DNA of 64,000 nt from positions 1 to 64,000 of the IMG/VR virus record IMGVR_UViG_3300021962_008356; one strand, written 5' to 3'. The notes beneath the pieces are model-generated. The model was not told the DNA's origin. It was given only the letters and a program-made list of their open reading frames with translations, and ran no database searches. The stretch comes from a virus. Shown here piece after piece: positions 35,459 to 43,273 of the stretch. Position numbers and translations under genes: made by a program. The first letter of the stretch is position 1, and the number at the start of each line of letters is the position of its first letter.

Positions 35459-36187
35459 TCAATAATCGACAAACTTCCACGGCTTGTTTAGCTTTGGTGA
35501 CAAGAACGGCGTACTATAACATTTGTTTCGTAGTTTGTGTAAAAAAATGTTTTTGGTGGTCAGGTTTAGTTTGTCTGCAAAATTATAGAACGAGCTATCC
35601 ATCACATGAATCTCAGCAGCGTGTATAATCGTGTACTTGTACAAAAAAGGATTTGGTATTTTGTGAGGTACAAACACGGGAATTGTTTTGTCCAAGATAT
35701 GTGATCTGTTTATCGTACCATGCCCACCTTCATGCAAAAAGACATATTTATCTGGTAGATTTAGCGATTTGTGATGTTGGATGCTTTCTTCCATATTAAT
35801 GGGAATATAGAATTCATGATGGTCTGTATCCCAATCAAACCCAGCTTGTTTGTAAATGAGTCTATTGAATGGTGCAGTTATGTTTTCAACATCCACAACA
35901 AAACCTCCGTTTACAAATGACCCTGGAGTCATTAGATTGATAAAATCAAATGAGTTTTGTTGTGCGTATTGTTTGGTGGTTGTTGCACAAGGAAGTCCAC
36001 CAATCAGTTCATAATCCAATACTATATTAGATAGATCAGCAAACATGATAGGCACAAACGATTTAGAATAATCGTTGTATATCACTCGCACAGTTTCATA
36101 GCGACGAGATAATATTCGTATTGTTGGGTTGACAATGATCCAATCTCCAAGCCCTTGAGCACAACACACAAAACAAGATTTATTCAT
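35459..36187 (-). CDS. GT9/heptosyltransferase-like protein
   Basis: A 242-residue protein resembling the ADP-heptose:LPS heptosyltransferase group (GT9): CAQGLGDWIIVNPTIRILSRRY at the start in place of the G-x-GD-x-x-x-x-P motif, VRVIYNDYSKSFVPIM, and a C-terminal KYTIIHAAEIHVMDSSFYNFADKL (read in parts) matching the donor-site strand in which a Ser/Asp pair binds the sugar nucleotide. It is shorter than bacterial WaaC/WaaF. ATG at 36187 overlaps the upstream radical SAM gene by ATGA and is preferred to an in-frame start at 36265 that would overlap more. Confidence 0.65.
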   Translation of the reverse strand: MNKSCFVCCAQGLGDWIIVNPTIRILSRRYETVRVIYNDYSKSFVPIMFADLSNIVLDYELIGGLPCATTTKQYAQQNSFDFINLMTPGSFVNGGFVVDVENITAPFNRLIYKQAGFDWDTDHHEFYIPINMEESIQHHKSLNLPDKYVFLHEGGHGTINRSHILDKTIPVFVPHKIPNPFLYKYTIIHAAEIHVMDSSFYNFADKLNLTTKNIFLHKLRNKCYSTPFLSPKLNKPWKFVDY

Positions 36188-37074
36188 ATTTTGAACCAGT
36201 GATGTTTGTTGACAACGTAACTTTGCGCATTGATACACGACTTGCAAATGCTGCATTTTGACCAACCACCTTTTCGATTTTCTTTCATTAAATTGATCAT
36301 TGTATCTGACAAGTACAATTCTTCATAGCTATGTGTTAGTAGATTTCCTATTATAGTGGTCAAGCCATAATCCATACAACACAGCACCACATCACCATTT
36401 GGCAAAACAACATTGTGGTCATAAAACGGAGTGCTTCTGCAAGTCACTGGGTTAACGTGTTTGATGGCTTCTGCAACAAATGGTTTGTTTGTGTCGTTCA
36501 GTGAAAGACTTTCGGCTCGGGTATGACCATACCAAGTATCAAAAGGTAGCGGTAATGTTTTATAGCTCTCTAAAGACGGATGTAGTTCGTTGTTTTTATC
36601 CATCGTGATCACATCAAAATCAATCGTTTCACGAATTGTTTGTTGCTGTGTTTCCAAGAAAAGCTTTAGCGCATACTGATAGTTTTCATTGAACGACCAT
36701 CCCCGCATGTTTTTGTTGGCGTCTGGCAGATGAATACACAACTTGGCTATTTTAGTTTTGTACGTGAGTATTGCTTCGTACAAATAATCAGCATCTTGTT
36801 TGGTCATGCCCACTAGAGTTGTGTAGATTGCAACATCATATCCCGACTCCAAAGTATGTTTTAGCATTTGAGTGCAGTCTGAGTTGCTCCATGGTTCTGA
36901 CATACCAGAAAAATCGATACGAACGTGTTTTGGTATTTTAGAAAGAATCTGAGAGAAGCTATCAAAACTCAAACATTTTATCGGGCTTGAATACACCGAT
37001 TTCAACAATGTTTGAGGGCATACTGTACAATTGACTGGACATCCCAAAGTCGTGGTAATTTCTAATGTGGGCAT
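36184..37074 (-). CDS. Radical SAM protein with SPASM-like C-terminal cysteines
   Basis: A 296-residue radical SAM enzyme. Cys12, Cys16 and Cys19 (GCPVNCTVCP) form the C-x3-C-x2-C site for the [4Fe-4S] cluster that cleaves S-adenosylmethionine. FSGMSEPWSN matches the GGE-like motif. The C-terminal part has VLPNGDVVLCCMDYG and CSICKSC, the cysteine pattern of SPASM domains that hold auxiliary clusters. SPASM proteins modify peptides or sugars (for example radical dehydratases or epimerases). Here it precedes a GT9-like gene, so carbohydrate modification is more likely than peptide modification. Dependence on Fe-S supply links it to IscU at 43270. Confidence 0.85.
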   Translation of the reverse strand: MPTLEITTTLGCPVNCTVCPQTLLKSVYSSPIKCLSFDSFSQILSKIPKHVRIDFSGMSEPWSNSDCTQMLKHTLESGYDVAIYTTLVGMTKQDADYLYEAILTYKTKIAKLCIHLPDANKNMRGWSFNENYQYALKLFLETQQQTIRETIDFDVITMDKNNELHPSLESYKTLPLPFDTWYGHTRAESLSLNDTNKPFVAEAIKHVNPVTCRSTPFYDHNVVLPNGDVVLCCMDYGLTTIIGNLLTHSYEELYLSDTMINLMKENRKGGWSKCSICKSCINAQSYVVNKHHWFKI

Positions 37075-37090
37075 ACCCTATATATACGAT

Positions 37091-37726
37091 ATGGTCAACG
37101 GTTTATTTCAAAAAGTGTATGTTATCACATGCGAGTCGTTTTTTACACGACAAACCTATATTAGCCAACATTTTGCACAAAATAACATTCAGTTTGAGTT
37201 TCGTAGTGCGGTACAAACATCCGCCATCAAATCATCAATGATTAGTGACTCCGAAGCAAGCTTGGTGTTGGCGCATTTACATTGTATAGTTGATGCCAAG
37301 CTAAACAAATACAATCAAATATTAATATGCGAAGACGACGTTGAATTGTGTGATGATTTTAACCAGAAACTCGACAGCTTTATTGAACAAGTTCCCGTTG
37401 ATTGGCAGTTTCTACAGTTGGGAAATCAATACTGGGCGACTCACTGGTTAACCAGAGATTACATAAAACCAAACTTGTATAGGTTTCGTTGGGGTACGGG
37501 ATCGCACTGTGTTGCAATAAAAAACACAGCATATGATAACTCTATCAACATTTTGAGCAAGTTGTCATCACCCGTTGATTTGCTTTACTACGAATTGTTT
37601 TCAAAGCTCAACTGTTATTGTCCAGAGCAATTTTTGGCTGATGCTCTTTCAAAAAATGATCATCTACAACACAGCGACAAAAAGTATATTTTCGACAGTT
37701 CAATTATTCACAAGAATGTTGATTGA
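37091..37726 (+). CDS. Glycosyltransferase family 25 (LPS-type), copy 3
   Basis: A 211-residue GT25-like enzyme: KVYVITCESFFTRQTYISQHF, LVLAHLHCIVDA, the acidic motif ILICEDDVELCDDF near 85-98, and VPVDWQFLQLGNQYW, a variant of the WD-L-x-LGYH signature seen in copies 1 and 2. The C-terminus is shorter than in the other copies and ends SIIHKNVD. ATG at 37091 is 16 bases from the divergent radical SAM start at 37074; an earlier in-frame start at 37031 would overlap that gene. A CTATATATA sequence just upstream may be a weak promoter box. Confidence 0.8.
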   Translation: MVNGLFQKVYVITCESFFTRQTYISQHFAQNNIQFEFRSAVQTSAIKSSMISDSEASLVLAHLHCIVDAKLNKYNQILICEDDVELCDDFNQKLDSFIEQVPVDWQFLQLGNQYWATHWLTRDYIKPNLYRFRWGTGSHCVAIKNTAYDNSINILSKLSSPVDLLYYELFSKLNCYCPEQFLADALSKNDHLQHSDKKYIFDSSIIHKNVD

Positions 37727-37745
37727 TAAATATGGACGATTAACT

Positions 37746-37806
37746 CTATTTATATGGGTCGAGTGTTTGGTTTTTTACATCAAACCACAATTGTCAAATA
37801 TTTATA
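37746..37806 (+). promoter_or_regulatory. Two CTATTTATA-type boxes before the virion-protein run
   Basis: CTATTTATA at 37746-37754 and ATATTTATA at 37798-37806, in an 83-base gap with no gene. The second box ends 3 bases (AGT) before the ATG at 37810, exactly as at 54171. The first box is followed at once by an ATG opening an 17-codon frame that ends at the second box; this may be a leader peptide or chance. Confidence 0.6.
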
Positions 37807-37809
37807 AGT

Positions 37810-38316
37810 ATGTCAAGATTACAAGAACTTGGAGACACTGGCGATAGAATGATGCAAGGGCTTCCTTATGGACAAGGTGGAGCGGTCACTGGTGCATCCA
37901 ATGTAGACACTTTCAGTAGCCCGGACGTGGCACAAGATCCAAATCATTTTGGTAGTCTTCTTGACAAAAGCAAAATCACAGCAAGTGAAAAGCAATCGGT
38001 ACAAACCATTGCACCATTTAGTCCATACAACGGTCAAGATCCTTGGGACTATGTTCGTGACGTTGAGCAAATCAAGTATAAAGTAACGCCAGATGAAGTG
38101 ATTTGCGGCATGGACTATGAAATGAAAAAGATGGTGCTCAAAGATCGTCAAGTGGCTAGAAGCAACGTTGTAAAGAATCTCAAGAAAGATCCAAAATACT
38201 ACAGCAAGCTGCATATGATGGGTGTGTATCCAGATGAAAAAAGCGAAGCCATCATGGAAGTAATGACACATCTCAAGGCTCGTAAGTATGCATTGAAACG
38301 CAACGAATATTTCTGA
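37810..38316 (+). CDS. Hypothetical phage protein, probably virion-associated
   Basis: A 168-residue protein with a glycine-rich N-terminus (LPYGQGGAVTGASNVDTF) and a helical, lysine-rich C-terminal half (VKNLKKDPKYYSKLHMMG). The DPKYYSKL piece echoes DPEYYTKLIKAG of the DUF5661-like product at 38524, so the two may share a small domain. It is the first of five plus-strand genes with structural character. It starts after two CTATTTATA-type boxes. No enzymatic motif is seen. A role as a head or tail accessory protein is inferred from context only. Confidence 0.65.
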   Translation: MSRLQELGDTGDRMMQGLPYGQGGAVTGASNVDTFSSPDVAQDPNHFGSLLDKSKITASEKQSVQTIAPFSPYNGQDPWDYVRDVEQIKYKVTPDEVICGMDYEMKKMVLKDRQVARSNVVKNLKKDPKYYSKLHMMGVYPDEKSEAIMEVMTHLKARKYALKRNEYF

Positions 38317-38320
38317 AATC

Positions 38321-38527
38321 ATGAGCAACAACTTTGTCAACTCTCAAAAGCCACAATATCGTAAACCAGGCAAGCTGCCTGCTGACTGGAACTATGTTGG
38401 TGATGGCAAGCTGCACGATCCTATTATTGGCAATCCAGCTATGCATGGTCGTAGATGGATGATCGATTTTGGTTATGGTAGCGGCAAAAGTTTTGATAAG
38501 TTTCAACAATCACTGAAAAAACAATGA
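38321..38527 (+). CDS. Small hypothetical phage protein
   Basis: A 68-residue basic protein (RKPGKLPADWNYVGDGKLHD, PAMHGRRWMIDFGYGSG) rich in Gly, Lys and Trp/Tyr, with no known domain. It begins 4 bases after the previous gene and overlaps the next start by 4 bases, so it is a genuine member of the operon. The high glycine and aromatic content suits a small structural or capsid-decorating component, but this is not proven. Confidence 0.6.
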   Translation: MSNNFVNSQKPQYRKPGKLPADWNYVGDGKLHDPIIGNPAMHGRRWMIDFGYGSGKSFDKFQQSLKKQ

Positions 38528-39714
38528 TCGACAATCTCGTAAAAGACAAAAAACTTCCAGGTGGAAAAGGCGACTTGACACGACCAGATCAAGTTGATCC
38601 AGCACAACTAGCTACTGGCATTCAAGTTGAAATGGAGCACACCAATGATCCTAGCGTTGCTGAAGAAATTGCATTGGACCATCTTACCGAAGATCCAGAA
38701 TATTATACCAAGTTGATCAAGGCTGGTTTGGCTGATGAATTTGGTGGATCTTCAAGCTCTGGTTTGGGAGATCCAGATCAAAGCTTTAATGATCCAGCCA
38801 GAGTTGGCGAAGATGGTGTTACACCAGGTAACATCAAAGGAAAAATTGGTGGCACAAGCAATGGTCAAGTAATTGGTAGAGCAAGCACACCAATAGTTGA
38901 TAAAAGCACCAATCCATTTGATGGTGATGGAAATTGTAAACAAAACAAAACAATTGACATTGAGCTACAAGAACGCAAGAAAAAGATTCGTAGCATCATC
39001 GACAAAGTGCGTGAGGGCAGCATCGGAAATGGTGTTGACCGCAACCCTATTCAAGTTTTCGACGGTCCATCTCCTGCTGAAACAAGTCCCGAAGGTTTGG
39101 GAACATTTGGTAGTGGATATGATTTTGTCGGATATGCAGAAAACAAACAATATATGAAACAACAAAGACTACAAGAAATTATCAAGGCTTTGTCTCGCAA
39201 GTCATTGCGTGAACAAGACGAAGAAGGTGCTCTTGATGCACCAGAAACTCCATCCCCAGAAGGTCCAGAAGGAGTGGATGCTCCAGAAACCGCCGAAGTT
39301 GAAGATCAAATCACTTTGACAATTGATCGTGCAACTGCACAAAAGCTACATGATCTTTTGATGCAAGTTCTTCAACCTTCTGGTGGCGAAGGTGAAGCAC
39401 CAACCGAAACTGACGATCAACTTCCTCCAGGCGGCGAAGCTGGAGAAGGACCAGTTGCTGATGGTGGCGACGAGGGATCTGAAGAATCTGCAATTGGTGA
39501 AATCACCTTTGAGCAATCCAAGGATATTGATGAAGCCAAGAGCAAATGGATTCAAAAGGCAATCAGCAAGAAGGGTGCTTTGCACAAGCAACTAAATGTT
39601 CCTGCTGGTGAAAAGATTCCAAAGAGCAAGCTCAAAGCAGCCGCAGAAAAAGGTGGCAAGCTTGGCAAACGTGCTCGTCTAGCAATGACGTTGAGCAAGC
39701 TCAAGAAGAAGTAA
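38524..39714 (+). CDS. DUF5661-containing phage protein with acidic linker and basic tail
   Basis: A 396-residue protein. Near residues 28-66 it has the DUF5661 pattern: ATGIQVEMEHTNDPSVAEE, IALDHLTEDPEYYTKL. This domain occurs widely in phage proteins and has no known activity. Residues 240-330 are a low-complexity Pro/Glu/Gly-rich acidic region, and the last 50 residues are strongly basic (HKQLNVPAGEKIPKSKLKAA, KLGKRARLAM). The same kind of basic tail is seen in phage proteins that coat or bind DNA or RNA. It belongs to the five-gene virion-like run. Confidence 0.75.
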   Translation: MIDNLVKDKKLPGGKGDLTRPDQVDPAQLATGIQVEMEHTNDPSVAEEIALDHLTEDPEYYTKLIKAGLADEFGGSSSSGLGDPDQSFNDPARVGEDGVTPGNIKGKIGGTSNGQVIGRASTPIVDKSTNPFDGDGNCKQNKTIDIELQERKKKIRSIIDKVREGSIGNGVDRNPIQVFDGPSPAETSPEGLGTFGSGYDFVGYAENKQYMKQQRLQEIIKALSRKSLREQDEEGALDAPETPSPEGPEGVDAPETAEVEDQITLTIDRATAQKLHDLLMQVLQPSGGEGEAPTETDDQLPPGGEAGEGPVADGGDEGSEESAIGEITFEQSKDIDEAKSKWIQKAISKKGALHKQLNVPAGEKIPKSKLKAAAEKGGKLGKRARLAMTLSKLKKK

Positions 39715-39723
39715 TCTAGATAT

Positions 39724-41961
39724 ATGGTTAGTGCATATCCGATCAAAATAGGAGGCTCCGAGTATATGGTGAGCGGCTTCGGTGATAGACTGGGGACGCC
39801 ACCATCTGCTCGGGGCTTCAACCTTAAAGCATTTTCTTTGGGGTTGAAGAAGTATGAAACCGTGTATCAAGCAACCGAAGAAAACGGTTATGCTTTTATC
39901 ATTTATGCTGACGGTGATAAAAAGTTGATACTCAAAGGTGGTCAAGGATCGGATCACAAAGAAACTGTTTTGGCAGGCAGCAAAGAACTACAAGACATAC
40001 GCAAGCAACAATATGCTGATCAAGATGACATGAACTTCTTGAGGCGAATTTGTTTGAGCGGTCGTGCTTGGTTGGTTGATCTCAAAGGCAAGAAGTATTA
40101 TTTTGTTGGTATTTGGAACACCAGCATTACTCCAGAGCAAAATGCAGCGTTGAAAGAGTATTTGACCAAGTTTCCTAAAGACGCCACCTATATTCAAATG
40201 GGTCATTTGGGCAGCGATGCTTCCAGCAAGTTTGGGTTGGTAGGATCGTTTTCTCCAAAGATTGTGGCTGCAAAAGAACCACAAAAGAAGTTGAGCAAGA
40301 AAGAAAAGGACTTTATCAATCAAGCTCACATGCGCACAACACAGCTTCCAGCAGCATACGCCAAACAACTACAAAGACTTAAAGGTATGAGTGAACAAAA
40401 CAAAGACGTTGGTATGTCGGACTATTACGCATACAAGAGATATCAGCAAATTGCTACCCAAATGATTCCCAAGCTTGAAAAGATCAAAGCTTTGGGCAAA
40501 GCCAAAACTCCAGTGGCAGACATTGTGACTCAAAGTGCAGTTACTAGTATTATTATTGGTTTGGGCAACAGCAATCCACAATTAAAGTCCAAACTGGAAA
40601 GTTTGTTGAAATATACGTTCACTTATCAAGACTTGACAAAGCTACATACCAAAGGAAGAATTGATGGATTGAATTGGAGAGATACCTCGTATGATGGTAT
40701 CAAAGAAAATGCAGAGATGGCACAAAGTGATGTTACCAAGCTAATCGACTATAGCAATAAATTGCAATCGATGTTTGATGTCAACGACAACCTTGAGGAT
40801 TGGGTAAAAGCCAAACTGAATCATGCTGCTGATTATGTAGCCACTGTGCGAGACTATTTGAAGTTTTATCGCAGCGAAAAAGATGCAGGCACCCCAGAAG
40901 ATCAAATTGACGAAAAGTGGAGCAATCACTACAAGAAAAGCATCAATTGCAGCAATCCAAAAGGCTTTAGCCAAAAGGCACATTGTCGAGCACGTAAACT
41001 AAGACAAGCTGGTAAACACACCAGCAGCAAGCCAGTTCGTGAAGTATACCGAGAAGTAACCAATCAGTTGTTGAAAGAGTTCAATAGCAGCATGGCTATG
41101 GGAGCACTAAAACAAATCAACAGTGACGCTACCGAGTTGGAATCAATGCTGCAACCAGACACCAAGCTGGAAGATTGGGTGAAAGCCAAGTTGAATCTTG
41201 CTGGTGAATATCTTGATGATGTTTATCATCATTTGGATCATTTTGGACCAGAAGGCAGAAAGCTTGATGAAGTAAGAGTTGCCCGTGACCTTGAAGAAGG
41301 TTGGAAAGACTGGGTAGCTGCTGGCGCAATTGGTTTGGGAACATTGGCTGGTAGTCCAGCATTGGCAGCAAAACAAGCTGTAAAACCCGCTATCACGCAA
41401 CAAGCTTCCAAACCTAAATCGGCAGAAACTTCCTTGTTGAACAAGAAAACAAGCGATTATATTGGTCAATGGGAAGGTAAGCGCAACACAATGTATTTGG
41501 ATACAGAAAAGAAGCCAACAATTGGTATTGGACATTATCTGACCAACACACAACAAGATCGTGATTTATTCAAATCACTGTTTGGCAACGCTGTAAATTA
41601 CGATGCGGTTTTGAAGGGTAAACAAAAACTCACAGACGATCAAATTGAAAAACTTTTCAATGTGGATGTGAAAGTCAAAGAACGCTTGGCAAGCAACAAG
41701 ATCAGCAACTTTTCATCGTTCCCACAATATGTCAAGAATGCAATCATCAATGCGTTTTATCGTGGCGACATGGGACCAAAAACCATTAAATTGATGAATA
41801 GTGGCAACTGGGGTGCTGCCGCCAAAGAATATTTGAATCATCAAAATGCTCGTAGCGGACCAGACCAAATTCAACGTCGCATGAAAACAAACGCTTTGGC
41901 ATTTGCACAATATGCCAAGAACAAGAATGAGTATTTTGGATTCAACTACGCAATAGGATAA
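39724..41961 (+). CDS. Large phage protein with C-terminal T4-type lysozyme (GH24) domain
   Basis: A 745-residue multidomain protein. The last 170 residues form a T4-lysozyme-like domain with QWEGKRNTMYLDTEKKP and TIGIGHYLT; the Glu, Asp and Thr occupy the catalytic E11, D20, T26 positions, so it should cut peptidoglycan. Upstream are two copies of a helical unit with LEDWVKAKLN (near 358 and 480) and an INCSNPKGFSQKAHCRARK motif (near 400), both seen in other phage virion proteins. Before the lysozyme is an Ala/Gly hydrophobic stretch. It is most likely a virion-associated peptidoglycan hydrolase used at infection, rather than a free endolysin. Confidence 0.85.
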   Translation: MVSAYPIKIGGSEYMVSGFGDRLGTPPSARGFNLKAFSLGLKKYETVYQATEENGYAFIIYADGDKKLILKGGQGSDHKETVLAGSKELQDIRKQQYADQDDMNFLRRICLSGRAWLVDLKGKKYYFVGIWNTSITPEQNAALKEYLTKFPKDATYIQMGHLGSDASSKFGLVGSFSPKIVAAKEPQKKLSKKEKDFINQAHMRTTQLPAAYAKQLQRLKGMSEQNKDVGMSDYYAYKRYQQIATQMIPKLEKIKALGKAKTPVADIVTQSAVTSIIIGLGNSNPQLKSKLESLLKYTFTYQDLTKLHTKGRIDGLNWRDTSYDGIKENAEMAQSDVTKLIDYSNKLQSMFDVNDNLEDWVKAKLNHAADYVATVRDYLKFYRSEKDAGTPEDQIDEKWSNHYKKSINCSNPKGFSQKAHCRARKLRQAGKHTSSKPVREVYREVTNQLLKEFNSSMAMGALKQINSDATELESMLQPDTKLEDWVKAKLNLAGEYLDDVYHHLDHFGPEGRKLDEVRVARDLEEGWKDWVAAGAIGLGTLAGSPALAAKQAVKPAITQQASKPKSAETSLLNKKTSDYIGQWEGKRNTMYLDTEKKPTIGIGHYLTNTQQDRDLFKSLFGNAVNYDAVLKGKQKLTDDQIEKLFNVDVKVKERLASNKISNFSSFPQYVKNAIINAFYRGDMGPKTIKLMNSGNWGAAAKEYLNHQNARSGPDQIQRRMKTNALAFAQYAKNKNEYFGFNYAIG

Positions 41962-41965
41962 GTTT

Positions 41966-42340
41966 ATGAGTGACGGTTGGAGAACAATGAATGCGGGTCA
42001 TTTGAGCACTATGGTTCAAATGAGTGCCTTGCAATCAAGTGCGGGATCTATTCGTAAACCTGGCACTGCTGCCACCAACGGATTTGATCCTTACCAAGCC
42101 ATGCTAAAACGTCGCCAAAGGGCCGTAGATGGCGATACAAGCGATTATAAAGAGCCAGAGGTGGTACAACATGCCTCAGAGGATGTAAAGGCTTTGGAGG
42201 AATTTTGTCAACAATACGGAATTCTTGGTTTTAATTGTGGGCGCATGTCGCCCCGAGCAGCACTGCAAATGCTAAAAAGCAGAATGGGCGTTCTTGATAA
42301 AACGCCCATTCCGATGAAACGCCAAATGTTGAATGGCTAA
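41966..42340 (+). CDS. Hypothetical phage protein
   Basis: A 124-residue protein at the end of the virion-like run. It has a Ser/Met-rich N-terminus (STMVQMSALQSSAGSIRKPG), a KRRQRAVDGD basic piece, and a helical ALEEFCQQYGILGFNCGRMS segment with two cysteines. An AGGA lies 7 bases before the ATG, a fair ribosome site for this genome. Its last codons contain an 11-bp inverted repeat (42282-42311). It stops 3 bases before the end of the convergent zinc-ribbon gene. The function is unknown. Confidence 0.6.
   Translation: MSDGWRTMNAGHLSTMVQMSALQSSAGSIRKPGTAATNGFDPYQAMLKRRQRAVDGDTSDYKEPEVVQHASEDVKALEEFCQQYGILGFNCGRMSPRAALQMLKSRMGVLDKTPIPMKRQMLNG
42282..42311 (+). terminator. 11-bp hairpin between convergent genes
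   Basis: GAATGGGCGTT (42282-42292), an 8-base loop and the exact complement (42301-42311), inside the last codons of the 41966 gene. There is no T-run on either side. Its place at the meeting point of two operons suggests a bidirectional transcript end or an RNA 3' stabiliser rather than a classic rho-independent terminator. Confidence 0.5.
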
Positions 42341-42343
42341 ACT

Positions 42344-42604
42344 TTACTGAATCTGAATCTTGGGAGTTTTAAGCTCCGAAGGCAACAGTTCTTGCAGCGG
42401 TTCCAAACAGTTCACACAATACGGAATATTGATAGGAACCAATGCGTCCTTGTCAGTACCAGCCAGAATCTTGCTGACTTTTCTGAAAATAACGCCGTTT
42501 TGAAACACTGTGTTTTTGCACTCTGGACACTCTACCGCAGTAGTATCCTTGATGGTGAAGTTTTGCTTGGGTTGCGGTAGGTTCATTCCTTCGATTCTAT
42601 TCAT
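42344..42604 (-). CDS. Small zinc-ribbon protein
   Basis: An 86-residue protein with two CxxC knuckles, VECPECKNTVF (near 25) and IPYCVNCLEPL (near 63), about 38 residues apart, the layout of a zinc ribbon. No other domain is present. Such small proteins often bind nucleic acid or act as adaptors. It is the last gene of the minus-strand run that includes the VWA and IscU genes, and it lies 6 bases after the VWA gene. Zinc rather than Fe-S binding is the likelier role, though its neighbour encodes an Fe-S scaffold. Confidence 0.7.
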   Translation of the reverse strand: MNRIEGMNLPQPKQNFTIKDTTAVECPECKNTVFQNGVIFRKVSKILAGTDKDALVPINIPYCVNCLEPLQELLPSELKTPKIQIQ

Positions 42605-42610
42605 AGTTTG

Positions 42611-43273
42611 TTACTTGGTTGGTTCTTTTAGAGCTTCTTGTTGTTCCTTCAAGTCAGCAGCACAATAGCTCAATACTGCGGAGCTTGCATCTGCACAAGC
42701 ACGATAACTGACCGTAGCATTGTTGAGCGAATCCCACACACCTTTGATACCACGGCTGTTGTTGGCATAGGTCATGGTTGAATCGCTTGCAATACCGAGC
42801 GTACCACCAACTGCCCATGCATCTTGATTGCTGCCAAGATAGGTAAACTGCCAGTTGTATTTGTTGGTTTGTTGCTTGACCAGTTCTTGCACCTTTTGTG
42901 CAGTAAACTCTTGGCTACTGTTCTCCAGACCGTCGGTAATAATCACCATCATAACACGATCTGGACGATCATCTTCATGCAGCTTTGCCAGTTGGTCGCC
43001 AACAGTATTGATGGTCTTACCAACAGCGTCATACAATGCTGTCATGTTTCGTGGAATCAAGTTGTACTCTGGTACGTCAGCAATGTCTTTGTTTTCAAAC
43101 ACTGCTTCGTAGTGATCGTCAAACTGATATACGCTAACATCACACTTGCCCAGCTTGGCTTTCTTTTGTTCAGCGATAAACGTTTTGAAGCCGCCTTCCA
43201 TATCTGACTTGATCTTGGACATGCTGCCGCTTCTATCAACTACAAACACAATCTTTGTGTAATTCTTTCTCAT
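42611..43273 (-). CDS. VWA-domain protein
   Basis: A 220-residue von Willebrand factor A domain. The metal-ion-dependent adhesion site is complete: DRSGSMS (13-19), Thr in NMTALYDA near 82, and Asp in IITDGLEN near 113. VWA proteins hold partner proteins through a bound metal, often with AAA+ ATPases of the MoxR type. The C-terminal 60 residues are helical. The gene overlaps iscU by 4 bases and lies between it and a zinc-ribbon gene, which suggests that the three act together. No signal peptide is present, so it is cytoplasmic. Confidence 0.88.
   Translation of the reverse strand: MRKNYTKIVFVVDRSGSMSKIKSDMEGGFKTFIAEQKKAKLGKCDVSVYQFDDHYEAVFENKDIADVPEYNLIPRNMTALYDAVGKTINTVGDQLAKLHEDDRPDRVMMVIITDGLENSSQEFTAQKVQELVKQQTNKYNWQFTYLGSNQDAWAVGGTLGIASDSTMTYANNSRGIKGVWDSLNNATVSYRACADASSAVLSYCAADLKEQQEALKEPTK

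Noticed and set aside
37754-37807. 17-codon leader-peptide frame after the first CTATTTATA box
   Set aside because: It starts at the box and ends at the second box, but it is too short and too hydrophobic-random to support as a gene; noted with the promoter.
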